In this document: piece after piece, positions 9,728 through 18,646 of the stretch
Layout of the letters: each line of letters starts with the position of its first letter
Position numbering within the stretch: position 1 is the stretch's first letter
Source: Sergeia podlipaevii
Lineage: Eukaryota; Euglenozoa; Kinetoplastea; Trypanosomatida; Trypanosomatidae
Length of the DNA stretch: 26,764 nt
Assembly (NCBI GenBank): GCA_030849805.1
Contig: JASANZ010001950.1
Coordinates: 1-26,764 of the forward strand
Reading direction: 5' to 3'
Position numbers and translations under genes: made by a program
Notes under the pieces: model-generated
What the model saw: the letters and a program-made list of their open reading frames with translations, nothing else
Database searches by the model: none
Told to the model about the DNA's origin: nothing

Positions 9728-10834
9728 CTATCCACGGTTGGTGCTGTGCTCCACAATCATCACATCACCGTCCCTCATAACGTACTTGGCATCCACAGTT
9801 CGCATTTGCATCTCCGCTGACTCCAAGTTCGGCTTTGCAATCATTTCGTTCCACGGCATCACCTTCGCCCTCAAAAAGTTCTTTTCAAAGTCTGAATGGA
9901 TTTCTCGCGCGGCCTGCTGCGCTGTTGAGCCTTCAGTCACAGCCCAGCCGTGCGCCATAAGCGGCCCTATCGTGAAAAACGACTCTAAGCAAAGCATCTT
10001 ATACACCTTCCGCAGCATCACCTCACCACGCGGCACTTTAATGCCGTACTCCTCAAGAAACATCAGTCGCTCCTCTCGCGTTGCTAACTGGGAGGTCTGC
10101 TCCTCAATCGCCGCTGACACGCGACACGTGCGATCCGCTCCGTAGACCTTCTCGACGGCTGCTGAAAATTCATTGCCGTCCCTGGCGGAGCTCTCATCCA
10201 GGTTGAGCACATACATCATGGGTTTGCAAGAAAGCAGTTGATAGTTCAGCAGCCACCGCTGTTCCTCCGTGGAGAGCTTCTTCATATCAGAGGCGGGCTT
10301 CCCACTCTCCAGCCACGCTGTGAGTCTCTGGATGAAGACCACTTCAGGGTCACCGGATTTCTTCGTTTTGGCAGTCTTGTGCAGCTTCTTCTCCATTATC
10401 TCGAGATCGGAAAGTATGAGTTCGTTCATGATGACGCTGATGTCCTCAAGCGGGTGCGGACGGTCAAAGCCATCCTTTGCGCTCTCGAAGCAGCGCACTG
10501 CATGCAGCAGCACCGAGCAAGGGCGGATGTCCGCGAGGAACTTGTTGCCAAGTCCGGCGCCCTTCGATGCGCCTGCGATGAGGCCCGCAACATCAGCGAG
10601 ATCTATCTCCACGTCTACGATCTTTTCTGCCCCAGTGAAAGCAGCCAACTTGCGCAAGCGGTCATCCACAACGGGGACTTTTGAAAGGTTGGCGTCGATC
10701 GTACAGAAGGGAAAGTTCCCAGTCTTTGCGCTCTGGCTGCAGGTCAGCGCGTTGAAGAGGGTGGATTTACCAATGTTTGGCAGTCCAATGATGCCGGCGC
10801 CGCGTCGATAGGCAATGGTGGTGACACGAATCAT
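9728..10834 (-). CDS. Obg-like / YchF-family P-loop ATPase
   Basis: The protein has 368 residues, close to bacterial YchF and somewhat shorter than cytosolic eukaryotic OLA1. Visible motifs are the P-loop GLPNIGKST (17-25), the YchF signature NFPFCTID (40-47), the G3/Walker B motif DVAGL (81-85) followed by GASKGAGLGNKFL (88-100), and HAVRCFE further on. Where GTPases have NKxD, it has NLDE (211-214), the change that in this family goes with ATP preference. The C-terminal third matches the YchF TGS region, with FFTIG, AAREIHSDFEKNFLRAKV and YVMRDGDV. Members bind ribosomes or the proteasome and affect translation and oxidative-stress responses. The family G-domain normally starts a few residues from the N-terminus. 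Here about 16 residues containing Arg and no acidic residue precede the P-loop, so mitochondrial targeting is possible but unproven. The start is the only nearby in-frame ATG. The stop is TAG. Confidence 0.95.
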   Translation of the reverse strand: MIRVTTIAYRRGAGIIGLPNIGKSTLFNALTCSQSAKTGNFPFCTIDANLSKVPVVDDRLRKLAAFTGAEKIVDVEIDLADVAGLIAGASKGAGLGNKFLADIRPCSVLLHAVRCFESAKDGFDRPHPLEDISVIMNELILSDLEIMEKKLHKTAKTKKSGDPEVVFIQRLTAWLESGKPASDMKKLSTEEQRWLLNYQLLSCKPMMYVLNLDESSARDGNEFSAAVEKVYGADRTCRVSAAIEEQTSQLATREERLMFLEEYGIKVPRGEVMLRKVYKMLCLESFFTIGPLMAHGWAVTEGSTAQQAAREIHSDFEKNFLRAKVMPWNEMIAKPNLESAEMQMRTVDAKYVMRDGDVMIVEHSTNRG

Positions 10835-10841
10835 TGCGTAT

Positions 10842-10860
10842 CCCTCCCCCTCCCCCTCCC
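10842..10860 (-). promoter_or_regulatory. G-quadruplex-capable tract just before the YchF start codon
   Basis: On the coding strand this reads as four G-runs of 3, 5, 5 and 3 separated by single A bases, ending 7 nt before the ATG at 10834. This fits the canonical G3+N1-7 quadruplex rule with the shortest possible loops. It would lie in the 5' UTR if trans-splicing occurs at either upstream candidate acceptor. A regulatory effect on translation is inference. Confidence 0.6.
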
Positions 10861-10951
10861 TATATATATATATTTGTGAGTTAATACGGAAACAATATTG
10901 GCTATGTACCTTCGTGACACTGTTGGTATTAACGGCTCTCTCAGCAAGCCT

Positions 10952-11005
10952 CTTTAAAAATGTAAAAAAAAAAAGAGCACTAGCTGGATGGGAGAAAAAA
11001 AAAAA
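10952..11005 (-). promoter_or_regulatory. Candidate trans-splice acceptor region of the YchF gene
   Basis: On the coding strand a T-rich tract (11005 to about 10991) is followed by CATCCAG, with AG at 10985-10984. A second T-tract is followed by TTTTTAAAG, with AG at 10953-10952. Both fit the kinetoplastid pattern of pyrimidine tract then AG. They would give 5' UTRs of roughly 118-150 nt, each including the G-rich tract. Which one is used cannot be told from the sequence. Confidence 0.4.
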
Positions 11006-11271
11006 CGGAAAATTGTAGGGTCCTCTGCTACCCGTTAAAGATAAAAAAGAACACCTATCGAGCGAAAGCGGATAGTACCAGTGTATGCATAAGCAAATCT
11101 CTTCCCAAACCTAGTTTGGCTAACAAATAAAAAATGAAGAACTTTTAAACATGAAAATTAAAAAAAAGGAAAAAAAAAATGGACAGTGATTAAAAAAGAA
11201 TGAAAAAAAAAATGGATAGCTCCCCGACATAATTCAATCAAAAAAAGGGGGCTCATTTCATAAAGGTTCAA

Positions 11272-11276
<5 letters not shown>

Positions 11277-11305
<29 letters not shown>
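11277..11305. repeat. TA dinucleotide microsatellite
   Basis: An uninterrupted alternating TA run of about 29 bases lies within the long spacer. It is self-complementary and could extrude or slip. There is no sign of function beyond length variability. Confidence 0.9.
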
Positions 11306-11308
<3 letters not shown>

Positions 11309-11969
11309 GCAATAAGAGTAACAATAGTAATATGGGGAAACACCCACCTTCCTAACTGCTTGCAACGCAAAAAAAAAACCACACAAATACACATTTAAAG
11401 ATACACGGCCACTATTCTTGCTTCGTGTTTCTTTTTCTCAATTAATATATATATGTATCCCAAAGCTCATCAAAGTAATTTTCTTTTATCCCTCCCCCCC
11501 CCTTCCTTTCTCTCTAGTTCTCTCCATATCAAGACGATGCTGATGCAATATTACAAAAAAAAAAGCCGCCTCTCACATTCTTTTTCACCTCGTTCCTTAG
11601 TGTACACTCTTAGGGTGCGAAGTGTAGTAGATTTGATTGCTCTCTCTCCAAAAAGCTCCCCCTCAAAAAAGAAAAAGACAGTGAACATAATGGGAGAAAA
11701 GAACAAGAGATACAACACGCGAGCACTCAAAATAAGACAAAATATACACACAAACGCACACAGCAAAAAAAAACTTTGACAATAGCAATGCAATCTACCT
11801 CGAGAGCAGCCACAATGCTTGACTCTTCAGGGACATACGCATACGCGTCAATATGAAATGGTTCGTCTTTTCGAGACAACAGCAATAAACAAAAAGTATC
11901 CGCCTGATTACCGTTTCTACATACAATAAAATAGAAAAAGGAAGAAGAGCAAAAAAAAAAAAAAGGGGG

Positions 11970-11980
11970 NNNNNNNNNNN
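11970..11980. other. Assembly gap flanked by G-runs
   Basis: Eleven N bases sit between a run of about 14 A followed by five G on the left and GGGGATGGGG on the right. The gap probably replaces a longer homopolymeric G tract that could not be sequenced. Its true length is unknown. Confidence 0.95.
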
Positions 11981-13767
11981 GGGGATGGGGGGCAAAATAG
12001 ATACAAAGAAAAAAAAGCAAAGCTAAAGAAAAGGAGGAAGGGGGGTGGAAAAAGAAGAAAGTGATCACCCACACACACACAGTAAGATAAATCGCCAAAT
12101 AAATAAATAAAAATGCCACAGAGATGAAAATCCTTCGAGATAAAGCTGAAAAATAATGATAATGTACAGTTGTACCATGTGCATTAGCTCATTCATCGTA
12201 AAACGTACATGCGTGCAAAAAAAGAAAAAAAAACCAGGAAAAAAAGACACAACATAGAAAAAAGTGTCGTCGACCACACGTACGTTGCACAACGTCAAGA
12301 GTCTAAATGTGATTTTCACATTACGTTTGCTATTGGCACATCAATTGTCCCTTTCTCTTCTTCTCTTTTACTTTTCTTTCTAATGCACGTATGCATGCAT
12401 AATTTTATGGCATCGTTGTCTTTCTGTTCTTGTCCTTTCATCCCATCTTCTCATAGAAAAAAAAAAGATCGATGAAACATAAAAAAGAGAGCCAAAATAA
12501 TTCTGAAAAAGGAACTGCATATGCACTGACAAATAGAAAAAAAAAACAGAGGGAAACTAAACCGCAATAAAAATAATGGGCCGGCAACTGATAAATTAAA
12601 AGAAAAAAAAGTGTCCATGCATAATAATAGATATAAAACTATAGTGAAAGAAAACAGGAGCGAACGAAAGGGAAAAAAAAAGAAGAAACGATTGCTGAGA
12701 AAAAAAAAAAACACTAAAGTAGGTTCTGAAATTAAAAATGTCTGCGCTATAGTGAGCATAGGACGCGGAGTATATACGTGTATACATGCAATGAACAAAT
12801 AGAATATAATCGTGGATCAATGCAATCATATATAAAGCTCAAGAACAAATATTTCGCAAAAAAAAAAAAAAGATAGGTGCGGATGCCATCGGAAAGGCAA
12901 AATAGGAAAAGAAGAGAAGAAAAAAAGCAAGACAAAAGCTACACAGCTATCCGCGCATATATAATAATAATAATGGTGACAAAAAGGAAAAAAAAAAGAT
13001 TTAAAAAAATGTTCTTTGCTGTCGCTGATGCCTCTGTTTGCCAAAAGAATAGATAAAGAACACATAAAGGGAAAGAGTGGCATAAAAAAAATAGTCCATT
13101 CTATATTTCTATCATATCACGCTAGTAGTAACAACGGAAGAGACACCAGCTGTTCAACTTTGAGAATGTACCAACTGCCCACATAGCAAGCAGGATGGCC
13201 ATTAGTCAATACAACTTGCAACACTCATCTCCTTGTACATTTCCTTTTACTTTCCTTCCTTCAATCCTGCACATTCCCCGTTCTACAATCATCCAAACAG
13301 ACAGTGAGAGCAATATCTCCTGTTCTCTTCCCATTCTTTTTTTTCTCTCCATTCCTACTTTCCCTGCCTTTGCTTTTATTTTCGCTTGCCCTACAGCAAG
13401 CAAACAAAGTAATAATAACAATAATAGAGCACACGTAGTTGACGCCTCCCACTCTCCTCAGCCACTCCCTCTTGTTCTCTCATGCGTTTGAGGCATTTAT
13501 TTTTTTGTTTGTTTGTTTTCGTCCAAATCCAAAGTTTATTTTTTATTCTTTCTTCCTCACAGAAAAAAAGAAAATGGCATGGCCAACATGCACACACGCT
13601 TATCCATATCAGCCATCACATCCCCTCTTATCTCTCAAAACAAAAACTTTTTCTTCCACCTCCCACTCACTCTCCGTCAGTAAAGTACTTTATCCTTTGC
13701 ATATATATATATATATATTGGTCAGGCCCGCATTCATGTGGATTGGTTCTGCCTGTGTTGTATCTCT

Positions 13768-13791
13768 CCCCTTCCTTCCCTCCCCCCTCCC
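13768..13791 (-). promoter_or_regulatory. G-quadruplex-capable tract in the phosphatase 3' UTR
   Basis: On the sense strand, beginning 10 nt after the TAG stop (13804-13802), there are G-runs of 3, 6, 3 and 4 with loops of 1, 1 and 6 bases. This meets the canonical quadruplex rule. The location directly after the stop codon places it in the 3' UTR with high certainty. Any effect on translation end, stability or polyadenylation is inference. Confidence 0.55.
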
Positions 13792-13801
13792 TTCGTGGCT
13801 C

Positions 13802-16800
13802 CTATGCATCCAGCACCAGGAGGAGCTCATCTGGCTCCTCGCCATCGCGAACTACAGAGCTCACTGTCCGCGGGAGCAGCGCACCACTCGGCAGTCTTAC
13901 CGTATGCGCCTTGCCACTCTGTCCAGCCGACCGCGACGAAGACGACGAGACCAGCGAGCTTTGATATGCCTCCAGAACCTGTGTCTCAGTCAGTGTGCAC
14001 TGAGATCCAATCCAAAGGAAAACATGGTTTCCATCCTCCTCGGGGCGAGGCAACACGACGGCGAAGCACTTGCCCGGCTCCAAGTCAGTCAGGTAGACTA
14101 TGTCATCAAGCGGTGACTCATCGAAAGGATACTCAAAGACTAGAAAATCAGCGAGAGGTGTTGGTGCGCGTTCTGCCGCCATCCCCACATCACTTGCAGC
14201 GCTGCCAGCGCCTGCGTTGGCAGCCGCTAGGTTTGCGAACACGTTGGGGTTCATGCGTATTGCAAAACCTTGGGGAAGCGCAAAGCCACCCCGCGGGCTC
14301 TCCCCTTTGCTACTAGTACTAGCGGTAGCGCCATGAGGACTGCCGTGGTGGTGGCCAGTCCTTGCTCTGCCGTCCACCGCAGCGCTCACCGTCTCTGGAT
14401 CCGTCAGAGGCGAGTCATATGACTGGCCACTACCACTGTTGTAGTTTGGCTGGACGTGGTGGTTACGTACGTACTGGTCACGTGGGAAGCCGCCATGATT
14501 GCCGTTGCTGTCAGACGGCTCGACTGGTAGAAGAGGAGCAGTCGTGGACGAATTCATGGGGAGTGGCGCTGGAGCTCCGGCTGCTGCGGCAGTCGAGTGC
14601 GATGCGTGAAGGCCAGTTAGTGACCTGCCACCAACAGAGCGTGGGGACTGCGATGGTGGCGTGGGAGAGATGTGCGACTGCGGCTGCACTCTACGGCCGA
14701 CTCGACTGCTTTCAGGACGACTGCCGCCACTGCGTGGTGTAGTGACAGTAGTAGTGGTTGCACTGCGAGAAGATGCTGCGCCACTCAACAAAGCTAGAAC
14801 TTCCTCTCTCTTCTGTCGTCGCATGCTCGCGGTACTTTCGGCTTCAGCCTCTAATTGGATGTAAGATCTCAATTGACTAAGGAGATCTGGACTGGAAAGC
14901 AAAGCATCCCAGCGCTTCTCCCTCGTATGCTTGAGCTGAGGCATGGATGGAAGCGCCACGCCGCCGTCATTGTCACTACCACCACCGCTGGCACCACTGC
15001 CCTTGCGATGGTGCGCATGAGCGAGCGTCATGCCAGCTATAATCTCACGCTGCAGCTCCTCGACGGAAGTCACGACAGGCACCACCCCTGCGGACCTCCC
15101 CTTCTTATCTTCGGTTGTCTCATATGATAGTAGTGGCAGTGGCCAGTATGTAAAAGTAGTGACCCTCCCCGCGTGCTTATGTGAAAAGGACTGTTTCATT
15201 TCACCATGGTAAAAGTTGTAATGCACATACTCAGGCCATGCCTTGAGTGCCGCATCAAACATTTCCTTCGTTGTCTTTGGGCCTTTAACGAGAAACGATT
15301 TCAGCGAGCCATTCACCGCGCGGCCACCTTCCACTTCGCCAAATATAAAGGCATAGCATAGACGCTCATCCAGTGTGTAGCTGGATTGACGCTTGACGTC
15401 CATCTCCACCTCCATCATTTTAAATAGGGTGATGGTACGCTCATCGCCATAGAAGCCACCACCACCACCGGAAGAAGACTCCGCAGCGTACTTGCCATGC
15501 TGTGCCTGATTGCTGCCGCTACTAGTGGGGGAGCGTCGGCTAGGATCGCGAAATGCAACAGCAGCCCGATAGGAGAAAGGCATAAGTGAATCCTTTGTAT
15601 ATGGCACGAAGGCATATGCTCTGTTGAACACCGGTGACGACAGCTGTCCCTGCCACTGTATCAAGTTCACGTAGAAGCCTGCGTTTGGGCTGCACACGTT
15701 GCGTCGCGCACGAACCACATCGTACGCGCGATCGTAGCATAAACCCTTCTTCCACATTAAGTAAGCGATGATGAAGGAGCATGAGCGTGACACGCCTTGG
15801 TGGCAGTGGATGTACACCCTTCCACCTTCCGCCTGTACCTTCTCTATAAACGCGTTCACTAGTGGAAAGAGACTAAAAATTGGCTCATCCGGGCTATCAT
15901 GCAAATTAAGTGGCATGTAGGAGAAAATGTCTGGGTAGTAGTTGGGCACCGACACGGAAACAGTATTGACAATCGCTGTAATGCCTTTTTCTAGAAGTTG
16001 CGCTCGGTCTTCGGCGGGACCCATGCCCCCCACGAAGAGATACGGAAGGATCTCAGTGGCCTCTGACGCGGCAAGGCGTAAACGGCGAACCCGATCATCG
16101 GACACCTGGCGCTCGTCTGTTTCATCATAGGGTTCGTTGGTCTCACCTCCACCTGAGAAGGAATACAGCGGCTCTGCCGATCCTGATCCTGACTGCTGAG
16201 GTAGTTGCCTACTGGCGTTACCGGCAGCAGCAGCAGCAGCAGCAGCAGATGCGGCAGTACTGGTGGGAAGATTCGCAATGATTGGCAAGCGCGGTATGCC
16301 GTAGCTATCTGTCGCAGTCATGTGCGGCGAAGCCGCTTGCAGACGACCCTCCTTGTTGTCATGAGCGAGGTAATCAGTATGCGGCCTCTTCGAAGGGGGA
16401 CTGCCGGCTTCTGGAGAGAAGGGCCCCTGCTGCTGCGGGGGAACACGTCCAGACAAAGCCCCGCCTCTGCGCGTGTCTATTGCGCTAAACTTCAGTCGAG
16501 GAACCACTTCAAATACTGGCGGTCCCTGCTGCTGCTGCTGCTGAGTAGCACTACTGCTCGTCGCAACACCCAGCGGCGACGATGATGCTGCCGTGCTCGC
16601 TGCTGGCGCTGCGGCATTGCGTGTAAATGCCTGAAAGGGGTACATGCGCGCACTTCGCGGTGTCGTGGAGCTTCGCGGCGAGCTCGTTTTTGAAAATCGT
16701 GCCGAGTTGGGGCCGCTGCCAGTGGCGGGGTAGGAACCACCAGTTCGGGGAGAGCCACACACGCGTACGCAGTGCAACACCCTGAGCAGCGAATTTCGTG

Positions 16801-18019
16801 CATAGACGTCTTGCAGCCGCGTGGACTGCACTGTATTGGCAGCAGCAGTGTTGGTGGTGGCGCGTGCCCCACCAGCTAGTTGGAAGAGGGATGTGCCACC
16901 GTTGGCGTCGTCCATAACAAGACGCCCAACACAAGTCGGGCGTACCAGATTCTCTGAGAATACAGTATGCCGCTGTAGCCGTGACCCAGCAGCAGCAGCA
17001 CCACCACCACCACCATTTTGAGAGGTGTGTGCTCTATCAGATCCCTTTCTGCCTAGTGTGCAAGCCGACGTCCGCATAGGTGATGGAGGTCCAAGATACC
17101 GAGACACATTGCAGTTATAGAAAAGTCGCTGCACAAGCTCAGGGCTCTCTGTGAGCCGTCGTTGGAGCTGAAGCGCATGTACGACTGCCACTGCAGACAC
17201 AAGAGGGTGAGCCTGACGCCCCGTGAGAAGATGAATGCTGAATCGGTATTCATGTTTTATTGGGCCACCACCACCGCCAAGCTCCTCACGAGGCAGGGAG
17301 AGCTGTGGTTTGCCAATGTCGCTTGCGAAAGGAACAGAGAGACCACGAGGTGTGAAAAGCTCCGTCATGTCTGATGCCCAGTTGGGTGCTGCCCCTTCAC
17401 CATACCTGGCGCTGTCTTCATCACGTTGTCGATGGCCATTGCGAGGGGTGTGTTCCCCGATGGCAGGCGGCATCCTTTGAAGGTGCAGCACAATGTACGC
17501 ACGGTTGGCACGCAGACGTACCACAGACTGAGAGAGCGAGACCGTTTCGGAGATAACTGGAGACGAAGCCAGAGAGTCACCCGTTGGAGCCCCAGTGGAT
17601 GAAGAGAAGGATAAAAAAGGAGAGGAAGAAGCGGCTGTAGACACATGCATTGTGCTAGCTCCCGATGCTGATGAAGATCTTCCTCCTCTAGGCTGCTTGC
17701 TATGCCATTCTGCGACAGCCGCCGCGGTGTCACCCGAGGCTCGGCGCCGCTCCGACCCCTTCCCCGTTACCGAAGATGACCCCTCTACTGAATGCAATAC
17801 TGGCCCCAAAGCAGAGGCTGTCAACGCCGCCGTGGTCTCAGTAGAGTAATAAAAAGCAAAAGCCTTTAAATTGTGGTCTATAGATTCGTACTCTTGCAGA
17901 GTCTTGCGCGAAAGTAGCTCGCCCTCCTGCAGCACTCGTGCATTGGGCAGAAGAGACTGTGCTTCACTTACTTCGTCTAACGAGAACGGAGCTGCGTCTG
18001 TGCACACAAAGTTGCCCAT
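13802..18019 (-). CDS. MKP1-like dual-specificity phosphatase with gelsolin-like segments
   Basis: The protein has 1405 residues. The start is the ATG at 18019; the codon just before it is GTG. A dual-specificity phosphatase domain spans about 654-793. It has the active-site loop HCHQGVSRS with Cys739 and Arg745, the likely general acid Asp708 in LHDSPDEP, and AYLMWKKG after the loop. Downstream, about 860-945 and 1290-1360 (including FLWIGSQC) look gelsolin-like. The order phosphatase then gelsolin-like and the text around DSP..GG(R)V(..)HC.QGVSRS..AYLMW recall plant MKP1, which dephosphorylates MAP kinases. The first 650 residues are largely disordered Ser/Gly/Ala/Arg sequence with a six-Gln run (493-498) and a nine-Ala run near 590. 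A linker of several hundred residues between the two gelsolin-like parts is Ser/Gly/Pro-rich. All catalytic residues are present, so it should be active. MAP kinases as substrates are inference. The length is unusual for a dual-specificity phosphatase. Confidence 0.95.
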   Translation of the reverse strand: MGNFVCTDAAPFSLDEVSEAQSLLPNARVLQEGELLSRKTLQEYESIDHNLKAFAFYYSTETTAALTASALGPVLHSVEGSSSVTGKGSERRRASGDTAAAVAEWHSKQPRGGRSSSASGASTMHVSTAASSSPFLSFSSSTGAPTGDSLASSPVISETVSLSQSVVRLRANRAYIVLHLQRMPPAIGEHTPRNGHRQRDEDSARYGEGAAPNWASDMTELFTPRGLSVPFASDIGKPQLSLPREELGGGGGPIKHEYRFSIHLLTGRQAHPLVSAVAVVHALQLQRRLTESPELVQRLFYNCNVSRYLGPPSPMRTSACTLGRKGSDRAHTSQNGGGGGAAAAGSRLQRHTVFSENLVRPTCVGRLVMDDANGGTSLFQLAGGARATTNTAAANTVQSTRLQDVYARNSLLRVLHCVRVCGSPRTGGSYPATGSGPNSARFSKTSSPRSSTTPRSARMYPFQAFTRNAAAPAASTAASSSPLGVATSSSATQQQQQQGPPVFEVVPRLKFSAIDTRRGGALSGRVPPQQQGPFSPEAGSPPSKRPHTDYLAHDNKEGRLQAASPHMTATDSYGIPRLPIIANLPTSTAASAAAAAAAAGNASRQLPQQSGSGSAEPLYSFSGGGETNEPYDETDERQVSDDRVRRLRLAASEATEILPYLFVGGMGPAEDRAQLLEKGITAIVNTVSVSVPNYYPDIFSYMPLNLHDSPDEPIFSLFPLVNAFIEKVQAEGGRVYIHCHQGVSRSCSFIIAYLMWKKGLCYDRAYDVVRARRNVCSPNAGFYVNLIQWQGQLSSPVFNRAYAFVPYTKDSLMPFSYRAAVAFRDPSRRSPTSSGSNQAQHGKYAAESSSGGGGGFYGDERTITLFKMMEVEMDVKRQSSYTLDERLCYAFIFGEVEGGRAVNGSLKSFLVKGPKTTKEMFDAALKAWPEYVHYNFYHGEMKQSFSHKHAGRVTTFTYWPLPLLSYETTEDKKGRSAGVVPVVTSVEELQREIIAGMTLAHAHHRKGSGASGGGSDNDGGVALPSMPQLKHTREKRWDALLSSPDLLSQLRSYIQLEAEAESTASMRRQKREEVLALLSGAASSRSATTTTVTTPRSGGSRPESSRVGRRVQPQSHISPTPPSQSPRSVGGRSLTGLHASHSTAAAAGAPAPLPMNSSTTAPLLPVEPSDSNGNHGGFPRDQYVRNHHVQPNYNSGSGQSYDSPLTDPETVSAAVDGRARTGHHHGSPHGATASTSSKGESPRGGFALPQGFAIRMNPNVFANLAAANAGAGSAASDVGMAAERAPTPLADFLVFEYPFDESPLDDIVYLTDLEPGKCFAVVLPRPEEDGNHVFLWIGSQCTLTETQVLEAYQSSLVSSSSSRSAGQSGKAHTVRLPSGALLPRTVSSVVRDGEEPDELLLVLDA
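16225..16248. repeat. CAG/CTG trinucleotide run encoding poly-Ala
   Basis: Eight CAG units on the plus strand, read as GCT codons on the coding strand, give most of a nine-Ala run near residue 590 of the phosphatase. The repeat is pure, so its length may vary between strains. Confidence 0.9.
16526..16543. repeat. CTG/CAG trinucleotide run encoding poly-Gln
   Basis: Six CTG units on the plus strand read as CAG on the coding strand and encode six Gln (residues 493-498) in the disordered N-terminal half of the phosphatase. Confidence 0.9.
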
Positions 18020-18034
18020 CACTTATGTTTTCTT

Positions 18035-18060
18035 CTTTTAAAAAAAAAAAAAAAAAAAAA
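18035..18060 (-). promoter_or_regulatory. Predicted trans-splice acceptor of the phosphatase gene
   Basis: On the coding strand a run of 21 T (18060-18040) is followed at once by AAAG, with AG at 18036-18035. This is the standard kinetoplastid arrangement for spliced-leader addition. It would leave a 5' UTR of only about 15 nt from the genome before the ATG at 18019. Confidence 0.55.
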
Positions 18061-18604
18061 CAGAATAAGAAGCACGCTCTCTCTCCCTCTCTCTCCCCTT
18101 TTTTAATTTCTTCCGTAGATCACCTCAAATTAGATATGCTGCCCACAAAAAAAGAGAAAAAAAAACAAAAATGTCAAAAAAAAAAAAAAAGTACTATAAA
18201 CTGAACTTTCTTGATGCTTTCTTGCTCCCTTACACGCTCTTTCCACGTTTGCTTTCCTTACAATAATAGTAATAATAATAATAAAGGGAAGTGAGCCCAC
18301 CTCAATAATAATAACAAGAAATAGCAAAAAAAAGAAAAGAACTGATAAAAAAAGTTTGTGTAGGAATAGGCTGCTTTTAGATAAAAAGATAGTGAAAAAA
18401 TGGATGAAGAAAGCACCCGACAAAAAAAAAAATACAAGAAAAAACACTTAGAAGCAACAGTCCCTCAAAAACAGCAGCAAAAAAAAAGGAAGAAATATAA
18501 GAGAGGAACAAACGATAAGATGCAGAAATAGGGGTCGTGACAAAAAAAAAAAGCAATTATAAAAAATAATACTACCTTTCAACTTTCTCTGTTGCTTTTC
18601 TTGT

Positions 18605-18608
<4 letters not shown>

Positions 18609-18642
<34 letters not shown>
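18609..18642. repeat. CT dinucleotide microsatellite
   Basis: Seventeen CT units on the plus strand, GA on the transcribed sense. In sense orientation this is a purine tract, so it should not act as a splice signal for the minus-strand genes. Confidence 0.93.

Positions 18643-18646
<4 letters not shown>

Larger units (their letters stand above)
10835..13801. other. Long gene-free spacer between phosphatase and YchF gene
   Basis: Nearly 3 kb of AT-rich DNA with many A-runs on the plus strand, which are T-runs on the transcribed sense. It holds a TA microsatellite, a G-flanked assembly gap and a pyrimidine run ending in AG on the plus strand (about 11486-11516). Reading frames here translate to Phe-, Lys- or Ser-rich low-complexity sequence with no family resemblance. 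No tRNA-like T-loop with a matching acceptor stem was found. It probably comprises a long phosphatase 3' UTR plus spacer. A small RNA gene could be missed by eye. Confidence 0.55.

Noticed and set aside
11250..11310. GGTTCAAAT near 11264 as a tRNA T-loop
   Set aside because: The following bases are a TA repeat rather than a T-stem, and no acceptor stem or D-arm is visible.
13439..14316. Plus-strand frames overlapping the end of the phosphatase gene
   Set aside because: They are antisense shadows and low-complexity UTR translations with no recognisable domain. All real genes here run on the minus strand.
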